Shown here piece after piece: positions 52,097 to 59,997 of a stretch of DNA of 64,000 nt (the stretch's first letter is position 1; each line of letters begins with the position of its first letter). The notes under the pieces were generated by a model that was not told the origin of the DNA, searched no databases, and was given only the letters and a program-made list of their open reading frames with translations. Origin of the DNA: Alphaproteobacteria bacterium (GTDB taxonomy: Bacteria; Pseudomonadota; Alphaproteobacteria; Reyranellales; Reyranellaceae); the NCBI GenBank assembly GCA_019635875.1, contig JAHBYP010000002.1, forward strand, positions 744,001 to 808,000, given 5' to 3'. A program made the position numbers and the translations under genes.

Positions 52097-52813
52097 ATGT
52101 TCTCCGCTATCGAGAAATCCTTCGGCCAGCTCCTCGACCCGAAGCTGCGCTGGGTGGTGCTGAAATCCCTCGCCCTGGCGCTGGTGCTCTACATCGTTCT
52201 GTGGCTGCTGCTGCGCTGGGCCGGGCGATCGATCCCGAGCGTCGATATCGGCTGGCTCGACTGGGCACTCGGCTGGCTGGCCAGCCTGATGGCCTTCGTC
52301 GCGCCGCTCCTGCTGTTCCCGGCCTTTTTCGGCATGATGGTCGGCCTGTTCCTCGACGAGGTCGCCGACGCCGTCGAGGCGCGCCACTATCCGCAGCTGG
52401 GCGTGGCGCGCGGCACGCCGATCTGGAGCGGCATCTGGTCGGGCGTGAAGTTCCTGCTGCTGATGCTGGGCGTGAATCTGCTGCTGCTGCCGATCTATCT
52501 CGTTCTGCTGTTCATCCCGCCCACCGGCCTGATCCTGTTCTATGCCGTCAACGGTCACATGGCCGGGGCGATGTACCACGAGGGCGTCGGCCTGCGCCGG
52601 CGCACGGCGGCCGAGACCAAGAGGCTGCGCTCGGCCGACAGCGGACGCGTGTGGCTGACCGGCATCCTGATCATGCTGATGGGCACGGTGCCGTTCCTCA
52701 ACCTGCTCGCCCCGGTGGTCGGCACGGCGATGATGGTGCATGTCGCCGGGGCGTTGCGACAGCCGGTGGTGCCGCCGTCTTTCCCGGACGCATCGGCGCA
52801 GCGCGTTGCCTGA
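52097..52813 (+). CDS. EI24/CysZ-like membrane protein
   Basis: The 238-residue protein has four to five membrane segments: LKSLALALVLYIVLWLLLRW, LASLMAFVAPLLLFPAFFGM, FLLLMLGVNLLLLPIYLVLL and ILIMLMGTVPFLNLLAPVVG. FDEVADAVEARHYPQLG-type spacing and NGHMAGAMYHEG are EI24-domain features. CysZ in enterics takes up sulfate; distant members such as this are uncharacterised. It begins 51 bp after the DUF1223 gene, possibly the same transcript. Confidence 0.82.
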   Translation: MFSAIEKSFGQLLDPKLRWVVLKSLALALVLYIVLWLLLRWAGRSIPSVDIGWLDWALGWLASLMAFVAPLLLFPAFFGMMVGLFLDEVADAVEARHYPQLGVARGTPIWSGIWSGVKFLLLMLGVNLLLLPIYLVLLFIPPTGLILFYAVNGHMAGAMYHEGVGLRRRTAAETKRLRSADSGRVWLTGILIMLMGTVPFLNLLAPVVGTAMMVHVAGALRQPVVPPSFPDASAQRVA

Positions 52814-52878
52814 GGCTTTGCGCGCCCGCACCGGGCGCGTAAGGTGTCGCCGTCCGCATGCCCGCAAGACCAGGAACG

Positions 52879-53274
52879 ATGCGCCTCGCTGCCCTCGCGC
52901 TCTGCGCCCTTTCGCTCGCCGCCTGCGTCAGCGATTCCAGCGGCGGCCGCACGGTCAGCCAGTATTCGCTCAGCACCGCCGAGCCCGGCGTCTTCACCTC
53001 GAGCAACGCCGGCCAGCCGATCGCGATGGAGACGCTGCGTGGCATGGACGAGCGTCGCGTCGCGCAGACCTTCGGCCGCCCGGTCTTCGCCCGCGAGGAC
53101 GGCCCGTCGCGCCTGCTGCGCTTCCGCAGCGATGCCTGCGACCTCGACCTGTTCCTGTACCAGGCGGGCGGCGGCTGGCAGGTGCGCCACGCCGAAGCGC
53201 GCGATCCGCGCCTGCGCGCCCTGCCCGTCCATCGCTGCGCCGGCTCGGTCGCGGCGCAGAAGCGCACGGCGTAG
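52879..53274 (+). CDS. Putative lipoprotein
   Basis: The 131-residue protein has the signal MRLAALALCALSLAAC, with the lipobox LAAC and cysteine at residue 16. The mature domain has TLRGMDERRVAQTFGRPVFAREDG, resembling small SmpA/BamE-like outer-membrane lipoproteins in layout (helix then short beta strands), and RFRSDACDLDLFLYQAGGGW. Two further cysteines may bridge. A start at 52858 would add seven residues; AGGAA precedes the ATG at 52879. Function unknown. Confidence 0.75.
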   Translation: MRLAALALCALSLAACVSDSSGGRTVSQYSLSTAEPGVFTSSNAGQPIAMETLRGMDERRVAQTFGRPVFAREDGPSRLLRFRSDACDLDLFLYQAGGGWQVRHAEARDPRLRALPVHRCAGSVAAQKRTA

Positions 53275-53313
53275 CGGCTGCCTTCATCGGACCGCCGGCG
53301 GTCCCGGGTACGG

Positions 53314-54363
53314 CTACTTCCCGCCGCGGTCCTCGCGCCACAGATCCAGCCGTTCCTGGATCGGCCGGTCGGAGAAGCTGAACAGCACCGACTCGGCCGA
53401 AGCCTTGTGCGTCACCGTCATCCAGCTCGGCACGATGAAGTGATCGCGCTTCTTCCAGCGGATGACCTGCTCGCCGATCGTCGTTTCGCCCTCGCCTTCG
53501 ACCACCGAGACCACCGTGCCGTCGGTGCTGCGATAGGGCGCGGTCGCGAAGCCCTCGGGCAGCAGCTGCATGAAGGTGCCCATGGTGGCGATCGGCGCGC
53601 CGCCGGTGGCGGGGTTGACGTAGCGCAGCTTGTGGCCGTGGCAGGCATCGGGCGCGCCGGCCCTGGCCAGGCGCGCCAGTGCCTCGCGGGTACGGGCATA
53701 GGGATAGTTGAAGATCGGCGAGGCCTGGCGCGAGGCCTTGTGATCGACCGGCAGCAGGCCCGCGGCGTAGCGCGCGTCGGAATCGCCTTCCGGCCGCGTC
53801 ACCGCCTGCTCGTCCTCGGCGCCGTTCTCGGCGAAGCCGGCGTTGAACATCGCCACGATCGGGATGTCGAGGCCGTCGAGCCAGACCATCGGCTTGGACG
53901 AATCGTTGCCGTGATCGTGCCAGGTCCACGACGGCGTGATGACGAAGTCGCCCTCGCGCATGATGGTGCGCTCGCCGTCGACCGCGGTATAGGCGCCCTC
54001 GCCCTCGACGATGAAGCGCAGCGCCGATTGCGTGTGGCGATGGCTGGGCGCGATCTCGCCGGGCAGGATCAGCTGCAGGCCGGCGTAGAGCGTGGGCGTG
54101 GCGCAGGCCGTGCCCCTGAGCGCCGGATTCTCGAGGATCAGCACGCGGCGGATCGCTTCCTTGGCGGTGATCAGCGCGCCCGACTCGATCAGGTAGGGCC
54201 GCACCCGCTCGTAGCTCCAGTGTGCCGGCACGTACTTCGGCGAAGGCGAAGGCGGCACGAGCTGGTGCATCGACTCCCACAGCGGCGCCATCGAGAGTGC
54301 GCCGATGCGCTCGTAGAAATCGCGGCGGGCATTGGCGCCGGTGCGCGCGGGCTCGGCAGTCAT
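53314..54363 (-). CDS. Gentisate 1,2-dioxygenase-like bicupin
   Basis: The 349-residue bicupin. The N-terminal cupin has ILPGEIAPSHRHTQSALRFIVEG, giving the HxH metal ligands of extradiol gentisate dioxygenase, followed by GDFVITPSWTWHDHGND with the third histidine. The second cupin lacks the full histidine set (IRWKKRDHFIVPSWMTVTHK). This asymmetry is typical of gentisate and salicylate 1,2-dioxygenases, which open the ring of gentisate to maleylpyruvate. The ATG at 54363 has GGAG upstream; 54375 is an alternative. No maleylpyruvate isomerase is nearby. Confidence 0.88.
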   Translation of the reverse strand: MTAEPARTGANARRDFYERIGALSMAPLWESMHQLVPPSPSPKYVPAHWSYERVRPYLIESGALITAKEAIRRVLILENPALRGTACATPTLYAGLQLILPGEIAPSHRHTQSALRFIVEGEGAYTAVDGERTIMREGDFVITPSWTWHDHGNDSSKPMVWLDGLDIPIVAMFNAGFAENGAEDEQAVTRPEGDSDARYAAGLLPVDHKASRQASPIFNYPYARTREALARLARAGAPDACHGHKLRYVNPATGGAPIATMGTFMQLLPEGFATAPYRSTDGTVVSVVEGEGETTIGEQVIRWKKRDHFIVPSWMTVTHKASAESVLFSFSDRPIQERLDLWREDRGGK

Positions 54364-54411
54364 GGGGCGCTCCATCCCGATCGGGGATGGCCACTATAGC
54401 GCGCGCCGGCG

Positions 54412-55200
54412 CTACTCGGCTGCGGCGCGTAGCGGCAGGCCGTGGCGTTCGGCCATCCGCGCGCGGCAGGCCTCGCCGAAGGCATGGAAGATGGCGCGCG
54501 ACAGCGGGTTCTCCAGCGCGCGGTGCTCGGGATGCCATTGCACCGCGAGCATGAAGCCCGCCGCGCCCGGCAGGCTGATCGCCTCGACCTGGCCGTCGGG
54601 CGCCACCGCCTCGACGCGCGCGCCAGGCGCCACCTGGGCGATGCCCTGGCCGTGCAGCGAGTTGACCTCGGCGTGCTTCAGGCCGGTGATGCGCTGCAGG
54701 AGACCGCCCTCGGCGATGTCGATGGCGTGCGCCGGCGCCACCTTGTCCTCGAGGCTGTCGACGCGCGGCGAGCGGTGGTCCATCCGCCCGGGAATCTCCT
54801 CGACATGCGCGTGCAGCGTGCCGCCCAGGGCGACATTGACCTCCTGGATGCCGCGGCAGATGGCGAGCAGCGGGATGCCGCGCGCGATGGCGCCGCGGAT
54901 CACCGGCAGGGTGGTGGAATCGCGCGCCGGATCGGCCGCGACGCCCGGCCGCGGATCGCGGCCGCCATAGTTGAACGGCTCGACGTTCGAGGGGCTGCCG
55001 GTCAGCAGCACGCCGTCGACGGCGTCGAGGATGCGATCGAGATCGAGGCCCTGATCGCCGACCCCGACGGCCGGCAGCAGGATCGGGGTGGCGGTGACCG
55101 CCTCGACGACGGCCCTGACATAGCGCTCGCCGACCGAGTGGATGGTCCACGCCTTGATCTGGCGGCGGCAGGCGGAGATACCGACAAGGGGACGCGACAT
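54412..55200 (-). CDS. Class I glutamine amidotransferase-like hydrolase (PuuD-like)
   Basis: The 262-residue gamma-glutamyl-GABA hydrolase-family protein has PLVGISACRR at the start, LLTGSPSNVEP, nucleophile in LLAICRGIQEVNVALGG (CRG), SLHGQGIAQV, and the His-Glu pair in AVQWHPEH. The family hydrolyses gamma-glutamyl amides made in polyamine degradation; a gamma-glutamyl substrate is inferred. It is followed 48 bp later by gentisate dioxygenase on the same strand; the link is unclear. Confidence 0.86.
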   Translation of the reverse strand: MSRPLVGISACRRQIKAWTIHSVGERYVRAVVEAVTATPILLPAVGVGDQGLDLDRILDAVDGVLLTGSPSNVEPFNYGGRDPRPGVAADPARDSTTLPVIRGAIARGIPLLAICRGIQEVNVALGGTLHAHVEEIPGRMDHRSPRVDSLEDKVAPAHAIDIAEGGLLQRITGLKHAEVNSLHGQGIAQVAPGARVEAVAPDGQVEAISLPGAAGFMLAVQWHPEHRALENPLSRAIFHAFGEACRARMAERHGLPLRAAAE

Positions 55201-55343
55201 GGCGGGAACATTTTCCGCCGCGCCGCAAGGGCGGGCAAGCGCAATAGCCGCAGGGATCGCATGTCCATTCGGGGCGGCTTGCCTTGTACCGGCCGGGCGG
55301 CGCGTGCTACGCGGGCCGCGCCCCCTTCGCAGGAAGATCCGAG

Positions 55344-55814
55344 ATGAGCGACACCAACCAGCCGGCCGGCCAGGCGCCGATCACCATCCACGGCCAGTAC
55401 ATCAAGGACATGTCGTTCGAGAACCCGCGCGCGCCGCAGAGCCTGCAGCTCACCGCGCCGCCGCAGTACAACCTCAACGTCCGCTGCGATGCGCGCAACC
55501 TCGAGCAGCCCGGCATGTTCGAGGTGACGATGAGCGTCGAGCTCGACGGCAAGGACGACCAGGGCCAGATGATCTTCATCATGGAGCTGGCCTATGCCGG
55601 CGTCGTCAGCGTCGGCGCCGTGCCGCAGGAAGCGATCGGGCCGATCATCGGCATCCACGTGCCGATGCTGCTGTTCCCCTTCGCCCGCGCCATCATCACC
55701 GCGACCTTGAGCCAGGCGGCCCTGCCGCCGCTCCTGCTGCAGCCGGTCGATTTCGCCGCGCTCTACCAGCAGCAGATGGCGCAGACCCCCAGCACGCCGG
55801 TCGGGCACGCGTAG
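55344..55814 (+). CDS. secB: Protein-export chaperone SecB
   Basis: The 156-residue tetrameric chaperone keeps preproteins unfolded for SecA. Visible are IHGQYIKDMSFENPRAPQSL, the beta-sheet region and the C-terminal LLFPFARAIITATLSQAALPPLLLQPVDFAALY, characteristic of SecB. AGGA before the ATG. It is convergent with dnaQ across a family 2 repeat, an arrangement typical of alphaproteobacterial secB-dnaQ-coaE neighbourhoods. Confidence 0.95.
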   Translation: MSDTNQPAGQAPITIHGQYIKDMSFENPRAPQSLQLTAPPQYNLNVRCDARNLEQPGMFEVTMSVELDGKDDQGQMIFIMELAYAGVVSVGAVPQEAIGPIIGIHVPMLLFPFARAIITATLSQAALPPLLLQPVDFAALYQQQMAQTPSTPVGHA

Positions 55815-55821
55815 GCGGCCC

Positions 55822-55868
55822 CGTCATCCCGGGCGTTGCCTGGATCCCTTGCTGCGCTCGGGATGACA
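55822..55868. repeat. Palindromic repeat, family 2, copy 6 (partial)
   Basis: CCGTCATCCCGGGCG, then TGGATCCCTTGCTGCGCTCG and GGATGACAG: the left arm has lost its inner half while the right arm is nearly complete. It lies between convergent secB and dnaQ. Confidence 0.75.
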
Positions 55869-55883
55869 GTAGCTGCGCCGTTG

Positions 55884-56567
55884 TCACTTCAGCCAGATCG
55901 GCTCGCTGAGCTTCTTCAGGAAGGCCTCGTGCGCCGCCAGCTCGGCGGCCGACGGCGCATGCACGCGCGCTTCGCGCACGACGCTGACCGCCACCGCGCC
56001 TTCGCTCACCTGCACGGTGACGGTGGTGGTGGTGGCGGCGAGGTCGAGGCCGCGCTGGCGGCCGCCATTGAGCTCGACATAGACCTCGGCGAGCAGCTCC
56101 GCGTCGAGCAGCGCGCCGTGCCGGGTACGATGGGCGTTGTCGATGCCGAAGCGCTCGCACAGCGCATCCAGGCTGTTGCGCTGGCCGGGGAACTTGCGCC
56201 GCGCCACGCTTACCGTATCGACGAAGGCGTTGCTCAGCGCCGGCCGGCCGATCCGGTCGAGCTCGGCGTTGATGAAGCCCAGGTCGAAGGCGGCGTTGTG
56301 GATCACCAGCGTGGCGTCGGCGACGAACTCGAGGAAACCTTCGGCGACGTCGCCGAACAGCGGCTTGTCCTGCAGGAAGTCGACCGACAGGCCGTGAACG
56401 GCGAAGGCTTCCTCCGGCATGTCGCGCTCGGGGTTGAGGTAGCTGTGCCAGGACCGGCCGCTGGGCATGCCGTGGATCAGCTCGACGCAGCCGATCTCGA
56501 CCAGCCGGTGGCCGGCCCGCGGATCGAGCCCGGTCGTCTCGGTGTCGAAGGCGATTTCACGGGTCAT
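55884..56567 (-). CDS. dnaQ: DNA polymerase III epsilon subunit (proofreading exonuclease)
   Basis: The 227-residue DEDDh 3'-5' exonuclease has ExoI IAFDTETTGLDP (residues about 5-16), ExoII LVIHNAAFDLGFINAEL and ExoIIIe NAHRTRHGALLDAELLAEVY with the catalytic histidine and aspartate. The C-terminus, about 50 residues, is the alpha-subunit tether. The ATG overlaps the coaE stop by 4 bp, making coaE-dnaQ a coupled pair behind a toxin-antitoxin module. Confidence 0.95.
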   Translation of the reverse strand: MTREIAFDTETTGLDPRAGHRLVEIGCVELIHGMPSGRSWHSYLNPERDMPEEAFAVHGLSVDFLQDKPLFGDVAEGFLEFVADATLVIHNAAFDLGFINAELDRIGRPALSNAFVDTVSVARRKFPGQRNSLDALCERFGIDNAHRTRHGALLDAELLAEVYVELNGGRQRGLDLAATTTTVTVQVSEGAVAVSVVREARVHAPSAAELAAHEAFLKKLSEPIWLK

Positions 56568-57235
56568 GGCGGGCGGCCTCGGCGGCTGCGGGCGAGCTCG
56601 GCCGTGCGTCGCTCGTAGAGCGGCCGGCCCGGCCAGAAGCGGCCCTTGCGATTGCGGAGTTCCTTCAGGGCCCGGGCGAGCGCCGCGCGGGTCGGCCCGA
56701 TGCCGGCGTTGCTGGGCAGGACGAAATCGGCGTGCCGGCGCTTGATGCTGTCGGGGACCTGGCGGCGGTGGATGTCGTCGAACTTCTCGGCCGTCATCCC
56801 GGGGCGCGCGAGGACGCGCTGTTTTTGCAGGAAGTAAGGAGAACTGACGACCATCGTCGCATCGACCCGGCGATGGCCGTTGCCTTCGAACAGCAGCGGG
56901 ATGTCGAGCACGACGATCGGGGCGCGGCGCAACGCCCATTTCTTGAGGAAGGCGCGCTGCCGGCGGCCGACAAGCGGATGGACGATGCCCTCCAGCCGGC
57001 GCAAGGCGGCGGGGTCGCCAAACACCTTGGCGCCCAAGGCGGCGCGGTCGAGCACGCCGTTCTTCACCGAGCCGGGGAAGGCCGCCTCGATCGGCGCCAG
57101 GGCCTCGCCGCCGGGCGCCTGCACGGCGTGGACCGCGGCGTCGGCGTCGTAGACCGGGATGCCCATGCTGCGCAGCAAACGCGTGGCGGTGGACTTGCCC
57201 ATGCCGATGGAGCCCGTCAGGCCGACGATCATCAT
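56564..57235 (-). CDS. coaE: Dephospho-CoA kinase
   Basis: The 223-residue P-loop kinase does the last step of CoA synthesis. It has IVGLTGSIGMGKSTATRLL (Walker A), GIPVYDADAAVH, LEGIVHPLVGRRQRAFL and VVLDIPLLFEGNGHRRVD. There are two adjacent ATGs (57235, 57232). The upstream PemK stop is 5 bp away, so coaE transcription likely depends on, or at least follows, the toxin-antitoxin promoter. The C-terminus runs past the usual end with a basic tail. Confidence 0.95.
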   Translation of the reverse strand: MMIVGLTGSIGMGKSTATRLLRSMGIPVYDADAAVHAVQAPGGEALAPIEAAFPGSVKNGVLDRAALGAKVFGDPAALRRLEGIVHPLVGRRQRAFLKKWALRRAPIVVLDIPLLFEGNGHRRVDATMVVSSPYFLQKQRVLARPGMTAEKFDDIHRRQVPDSIKRRHADFVLPSNAGIGPTRAALARALKELRNRKGRFWPGRPLYERRTAELARSRRGRPP

Positions 57236-57239
57236 CGGC

Positions 57240-57578
57240 TCATTCGTCCTCGCCCAGCGCCGAGCGCAGGGCGCGGCGCAGCGCCTTGGCGTCCTTGCGC
57301 GCCAGCTCTCCCAGGCGGCGCTCGGCCTTGGCGTTCTCGACCACGAACAGCTTGAGCCGCACCACCGACGGCACCGGCAGGCCGGCGGTCTGCAGGTCGA
57401 CGATCGGCACGTCGCTCGACCAGCCGCCGGCCGAGCTGGTTACCATGGCGCACAGCGTATGGCCCTGGCTGATGTTGAAAGTGCGGGTCGACAGCACGAC
57501 CGCGGGCCTCCGGGCGGAGGGCTGCGCGTCGTTCAGCGGATGCGGCAGCGCCACCACGTCGTAGCGGTCAAAGATCAC
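57240..57578 (-). CDS. PemK/MazF-family toxin
   Basis: The 112-residue endoribonuclease-type toxin reads FDRYDVVALPHPLNDAQPSARRPAVVLS, the PemK/MazF opening. SVVRLKLFVVENAKAERRLGELARKD closes the fold. The start is GTG at 57578, overlapping the antitoxin by 11 bp. Catalytic arginine (ARRPAVV) and serine/threonine positions look intact, so it is probably active. It lies between its antitoxin and coaE-dnaQ. Confidence 0.82.
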   Translation of the reverse strand: MIFDRYDVVALPHPLNDAQPSARRPAVVLSTRTFNISQGHTLCAMVTSSAGGWSSDVPIVDLQTAGLPVPSVVRLKLFVVENAKAERRLGELARKDAKALRRALRSALGEDE

Positions 57579-57798
57579 GGTAGGCGTCCTCGTCGGCCGG
57601 GCTGGCCCACTCGGTGAGGTCGGTGCCGACCGCCCCGCCGGGCGCGGCCTCCGATTGCGGGGCGATCCTGTGCAATACCGCCTGCTGGTCACCCAGCGCG
57701 AAGGATACCAAGTCGCCATCCTGCAGGCCGAGCGCCGAACGCACGGCCTTGGGGATGGTGATCTGTCCTTTGCTGGTGATCCTGCTGATCAGCCGCAT
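57568..57798 (-). CDS. AbrB/SpoVT-type antitoxin
   Basis: The 76-residue protein has the swapped-hairpin DNA-binding domain SRITSKGQITIPKAVRSAL GLQDGD (residues about 5-30), shared with MazE/PemI/VagC. The acidic C-terminus (EWASPADEDAYRDL) should wrap the toxin. The start at 57798 lies within the inverted repeat at 57798-57827, an expected autoregulatory operator. First gene of the module. Confidence 0.88.
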   Translation of the reverse strand: MRLISRITSKGQITIPKAVRSALGLQDGDLVSFALGDQQAVLHRIAPQSEAAPGGAVGTDLTEWASPADEDAYRDL

Positions 57799-57827
57799 TC
57801 CTTACTTTCCACCATGGAAGTAAGGAA
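57798..57827. promoter_or_regulatory. Predicted autoregulatory operator of the toxin-antitoxin module
   Basis: An inverted repeat, TTCCTTACTTTCC (57798-57810) and GGAAGTAAGGAA (57816-57827), has one extra T in the left arm around ACCAT. It overlaps the antitoxin start, sits in the 39-bp gap after the quinone oxidoreductase, and is AT-rich. Antitoxin or toxin-antitoxin complex binding is inferred. Confidence 0.65.
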
Positions 57828-57837
57828 GTCAACCGCG

Positions 57838-58812
57838 CTAGGGGATCAGAACCGTCTGACCGGTCGTCTTGCGGCTTTCGAGGTCGCGATGCGCCTGCGC
57901 AGCATCCTTCAGCGCATAGGTCTGGTCGATGGTGATCTTGATCTTGCCGCTCTTGACCATCTTGAACAGCGCCTTGGCGCTGCCCTCGAGATCCTTCCGC
58001 GTCGAGGTATAGGCGCCCAGGCTCGGCCGGGTCAGGAAGGCCGAAAGGTTGCCGCCGAGGACCGCCGGCGCCACCGGTGGCACCGGCCCCGAGGCATTGC
58101 CGAAGCTCGCCAGCGTCCCCAGTGGGGCGAGGCATTTCAGCGAGATGTCCCAGGTGTCCTTGCCGACACCGTCATAGACCGCGGGCACGCCCTTGCCCTT
58201 GGTAATCTCCTTGACCCGCGCCACCACGTCTTCCTTCGAGTAGTCGATCACCCAGGTGTAACCATGCTTCTTGGCGATCGCCGCCTTCTCCGGCGAGGAC
58301 ACCGTGCCGATCGCCTTGACGCCGATCGCCTTGGCCCACTGGCCAAACAGCAGCCCGACACCGCCGGCGGCGGCGTGGAACAGCACGATGTCGCCCTTCT
58401 TGCACTTGTGGGTGCGGCGGATCAGGTACTCCGTCGTCATGCCCTTGAGCATCATCGCGGCGGCCTGCTTGTCGCTGATCCCGTTGGGCACCTTCAGCAG
58501 GAGGGCGGCGGGCAGCACACGCTCCTCGGCATAGGCGCCCGGCCCGCTGCCGCAATAGGCGACCCGGTCGCCCTTCTTGAAGCCCTTCACCCTCGGCCCG
58601 ACCTCGAGCACCACGCCGGCACCCTCGCGGCCGATGCAGTTGGGCATCGGCACCGGATAGAGACCGGAGCGCGTATAGATGTCGATGAAGTTCAGGCCGA
58701 TCGCGGTATGACGGATGCGCACTTCGCCGGCGCCGGGCTTGCCGACCTCGACATCGGTGTATTCCATCACCTCGGGTCCGCCAGCCTGCCGGATCTGCAC
58801 TGCCTTGACCAT
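57838..58812 (-). CDS. NADPH:quinone oxidoreductase (zeta-crystallin-like MDR)
   Basis: The 324-residue zinc-free medium-chain dehydrogenase begins MVKAVQIRQAGGPEVMEYTDV. GLNFIDIYTRSGLYP is the QOR substrate pocket, and LFHAAAGGVGLLFGQWAKAIG the NADPH fold (AAGGVG). The C-terminal segment is YALKDAAQAHRDLESRKTTGQTVL. It reduces quinones one or two electrons at a time in the cytoplasm. Same strand as the toxin-antitoxin module, 39 bp upstream of it. Confidence 0.92.
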   Translation of the reverse strand: MVKAVQIRQAGGPEVMEYTDVEVGKPGAGEVRIRHTAIGLNFIDIYTRSGLYPVPMPNCIGREGAGVVLEVGPRVKGFKKGDRVAYCGSGPGAYAEERVLPAALLLKVPNGISDKQAAAMMLKGMTTEYLIRRTHKCKKGDIVLFHAAAGGVGLLFGQWAKAIGVKAIGTVSSPEKAAIAKKHGYTWVIDYSKEDVVARVKEITKGKGVPAVYDGVGKDTWDISLKCLAPLGTLASFGNASGPVPPVAPAVLGGNLSAFLTRPSLGAYTSTRKDLEGSAKALFKMVKSGKIKITIDQTYALKDAAQAHRDLESRKTTGQTVLIP

Positions 58813-58945
58813 GGGAGCCTCCCCTCGCCTGTCGCGACGCGGAGCCTAGTGCAGCCTCGCGCCGCTTGCCACCGCGACAGCGCAACGCTTGCGCGATTGT
58901 CTTGTGCCGCGTAGGCGTCGCGGCCTGATCCGTCAGGAGTTCGTC

Positions 58946-59407
58946 ATGCGTCGCCGTTGCCTGCTGCTCATCGCCGCCCTCGCGCTGCCCACCATCGCCG
59001 TCGCCCAGGGCACGAGCCCGCTGCGCATCGAGCAGCCCTTCGCGCGCGCCACCGCGCCGGCAGCGCGCGCCGGCGGCGCCTACATGACGATCGTCAACGG
59101 CGGCGCCAGCGCCGACCGCCTGCTGCGCGTGGAGTCGACGGTGGCCGCCCGGGCCGAGCTGCACACGGTGATCAAGGATGGCGACGTGATGCGCATGCGT
59201 GAGGTGCCGGGCATCGACGTGCCGGCCAACGGCAAGGCGACCCTCGCGCCGGGCGGCTTCCACATCATGCTGATGGAGCTCAAGGCACCGCTGAAGGCCG
59301 GCGACAGCGCGCCGCTCACTTTGGTGTTCGAGAAGGCCGGCCGCATCGAGGTCGCGGTGCCGATCCTGCCGCTGGGCGCCCAGCCGGCCAACGAGCACAA
59401 GCACTGA
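58946..59407 (+). CDS. Periplasmic copper chaperone PCu(A)C
   Basis: The 153-residue protein has a signal peptide (MRRRCLLLIAALALPTIAVAQ). The PCuAC domain follows: ARATAPAARAGGAYMTIVNGG, then the copper site formed by HTVIKDGDVMRMREV and GGFHIMLMELK (H, M and H-x-M ligands). The C-terminus is His-rich (EHKH). Delivers Cu(I) to cytochrome oxidase Cu(A) or related sites. AGGAG ribosome site. Its stop overlaps the maf start by 1 bp. Confidence 0.9.
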   Translation: MRRRCLLLIAALALPTIAVAQGTSPLRIEQPFARATAPAARAGGAYMTIVNGGASADRLLRVESTVAARAELHTVIKDGDVMRMREVPGIDVPANGKATLAPGGFHIMLMELKAPLKAGDSAPLTLVFEKAGRIEVAVPILPLGAQPANEHKH

Positions 59408-59994
59408 TGCGCCTCGTCCTCGCCTCAACCTCGATCGCGCGCCGCGCGCTGCTGTCGGGTGTCGGGCTCGATCACGAGGCGCTGGCGCCCGACATCGACG
59501 AGGCGGCGGAAAAGGCGCGGCTGGGCGACATCCCCGGCGCTGCCCTGGCGGCGGCGCTCGCCGATCTCAAGTCCCTGGCGGGCGCGCGTCTGCGGCCCGG
59601 CGCGCTGGTGATCGGCGCCGACCAGACGCTGTCCTGCGACGGCGCGCTGTACGACAAGCCGGTCGATCTCGCCGAGGCGCGTTCGCATCTGCTGCGCCTG
59701 CGCGGGCGCACGCACACGCTGCACGCCGCGATCTGCGTCGCGCGCGACGAGCGCGTGATCTGGCGCCATCTCACCGCGGCGCACCTGACCATGCGCGCGT
59801 TCTCCGACGCCTTCCTCGACCACTACGTCGCGCTCTGCGGCGAGTCGCTCACCACCTCCGTCGGCGCCTATCGCCTCGAGGGCCCGGGCCCGCAACTCTT
59901 CGAGCGTATCGAAGGTGATTACTTCACCATCCTGGGTCTGCCACTATTGCCGCTGCTCGACTTCCTGCGCGGTGCCGGGGTCGCCCGGAACTGA
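59407..59994 (+). CDS. maf: Maf-family nucleotide pyrophosphatase
   Basis: The 195-residue protein has LVLASTSIARRALLSGVGL at the start (the usual SxSPRR motif is altered to STSIARR), GALVIGADQTLSCDGALYDKP (catalytic acidic residues), RLRGRTHTLHAAI and GAYRLEGPGPQLFERIEGDYFTI. Maf proteins hydrolyse modified or canonical nucleoside triphosphates as house-cleaning or division-linked enzymes. PCuAC-maf-aroE form one tight rightward operon. Confidence 0.93.
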   Translation: MRLVLASTSIARRALLSGVGLDHEALAPDIDEAAEKARLGDIPGAALAAALADLKSLAGARLRPGALVIGADQTLSCDGALYDKPVDLAEARSHLLRLRGRTHTLHAAICVARDERVIWRHLTAAHLTMRAFSDAFLDHYVALCGESLTTSVGAYRLEGPGPQLFERIEGDYFTILGLPLLPLLDFLRGAGVARN

Positions 59995-59997
59995 ACC

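Noticed and set aside
57838..58812. Zinc-dependent alcohol dehydrogenase
   Set aside because: The zinc-binding Cys/His residues of that branch are absent and the N-terminus and AAGGVG fold are those of quinone oxidoreductase.
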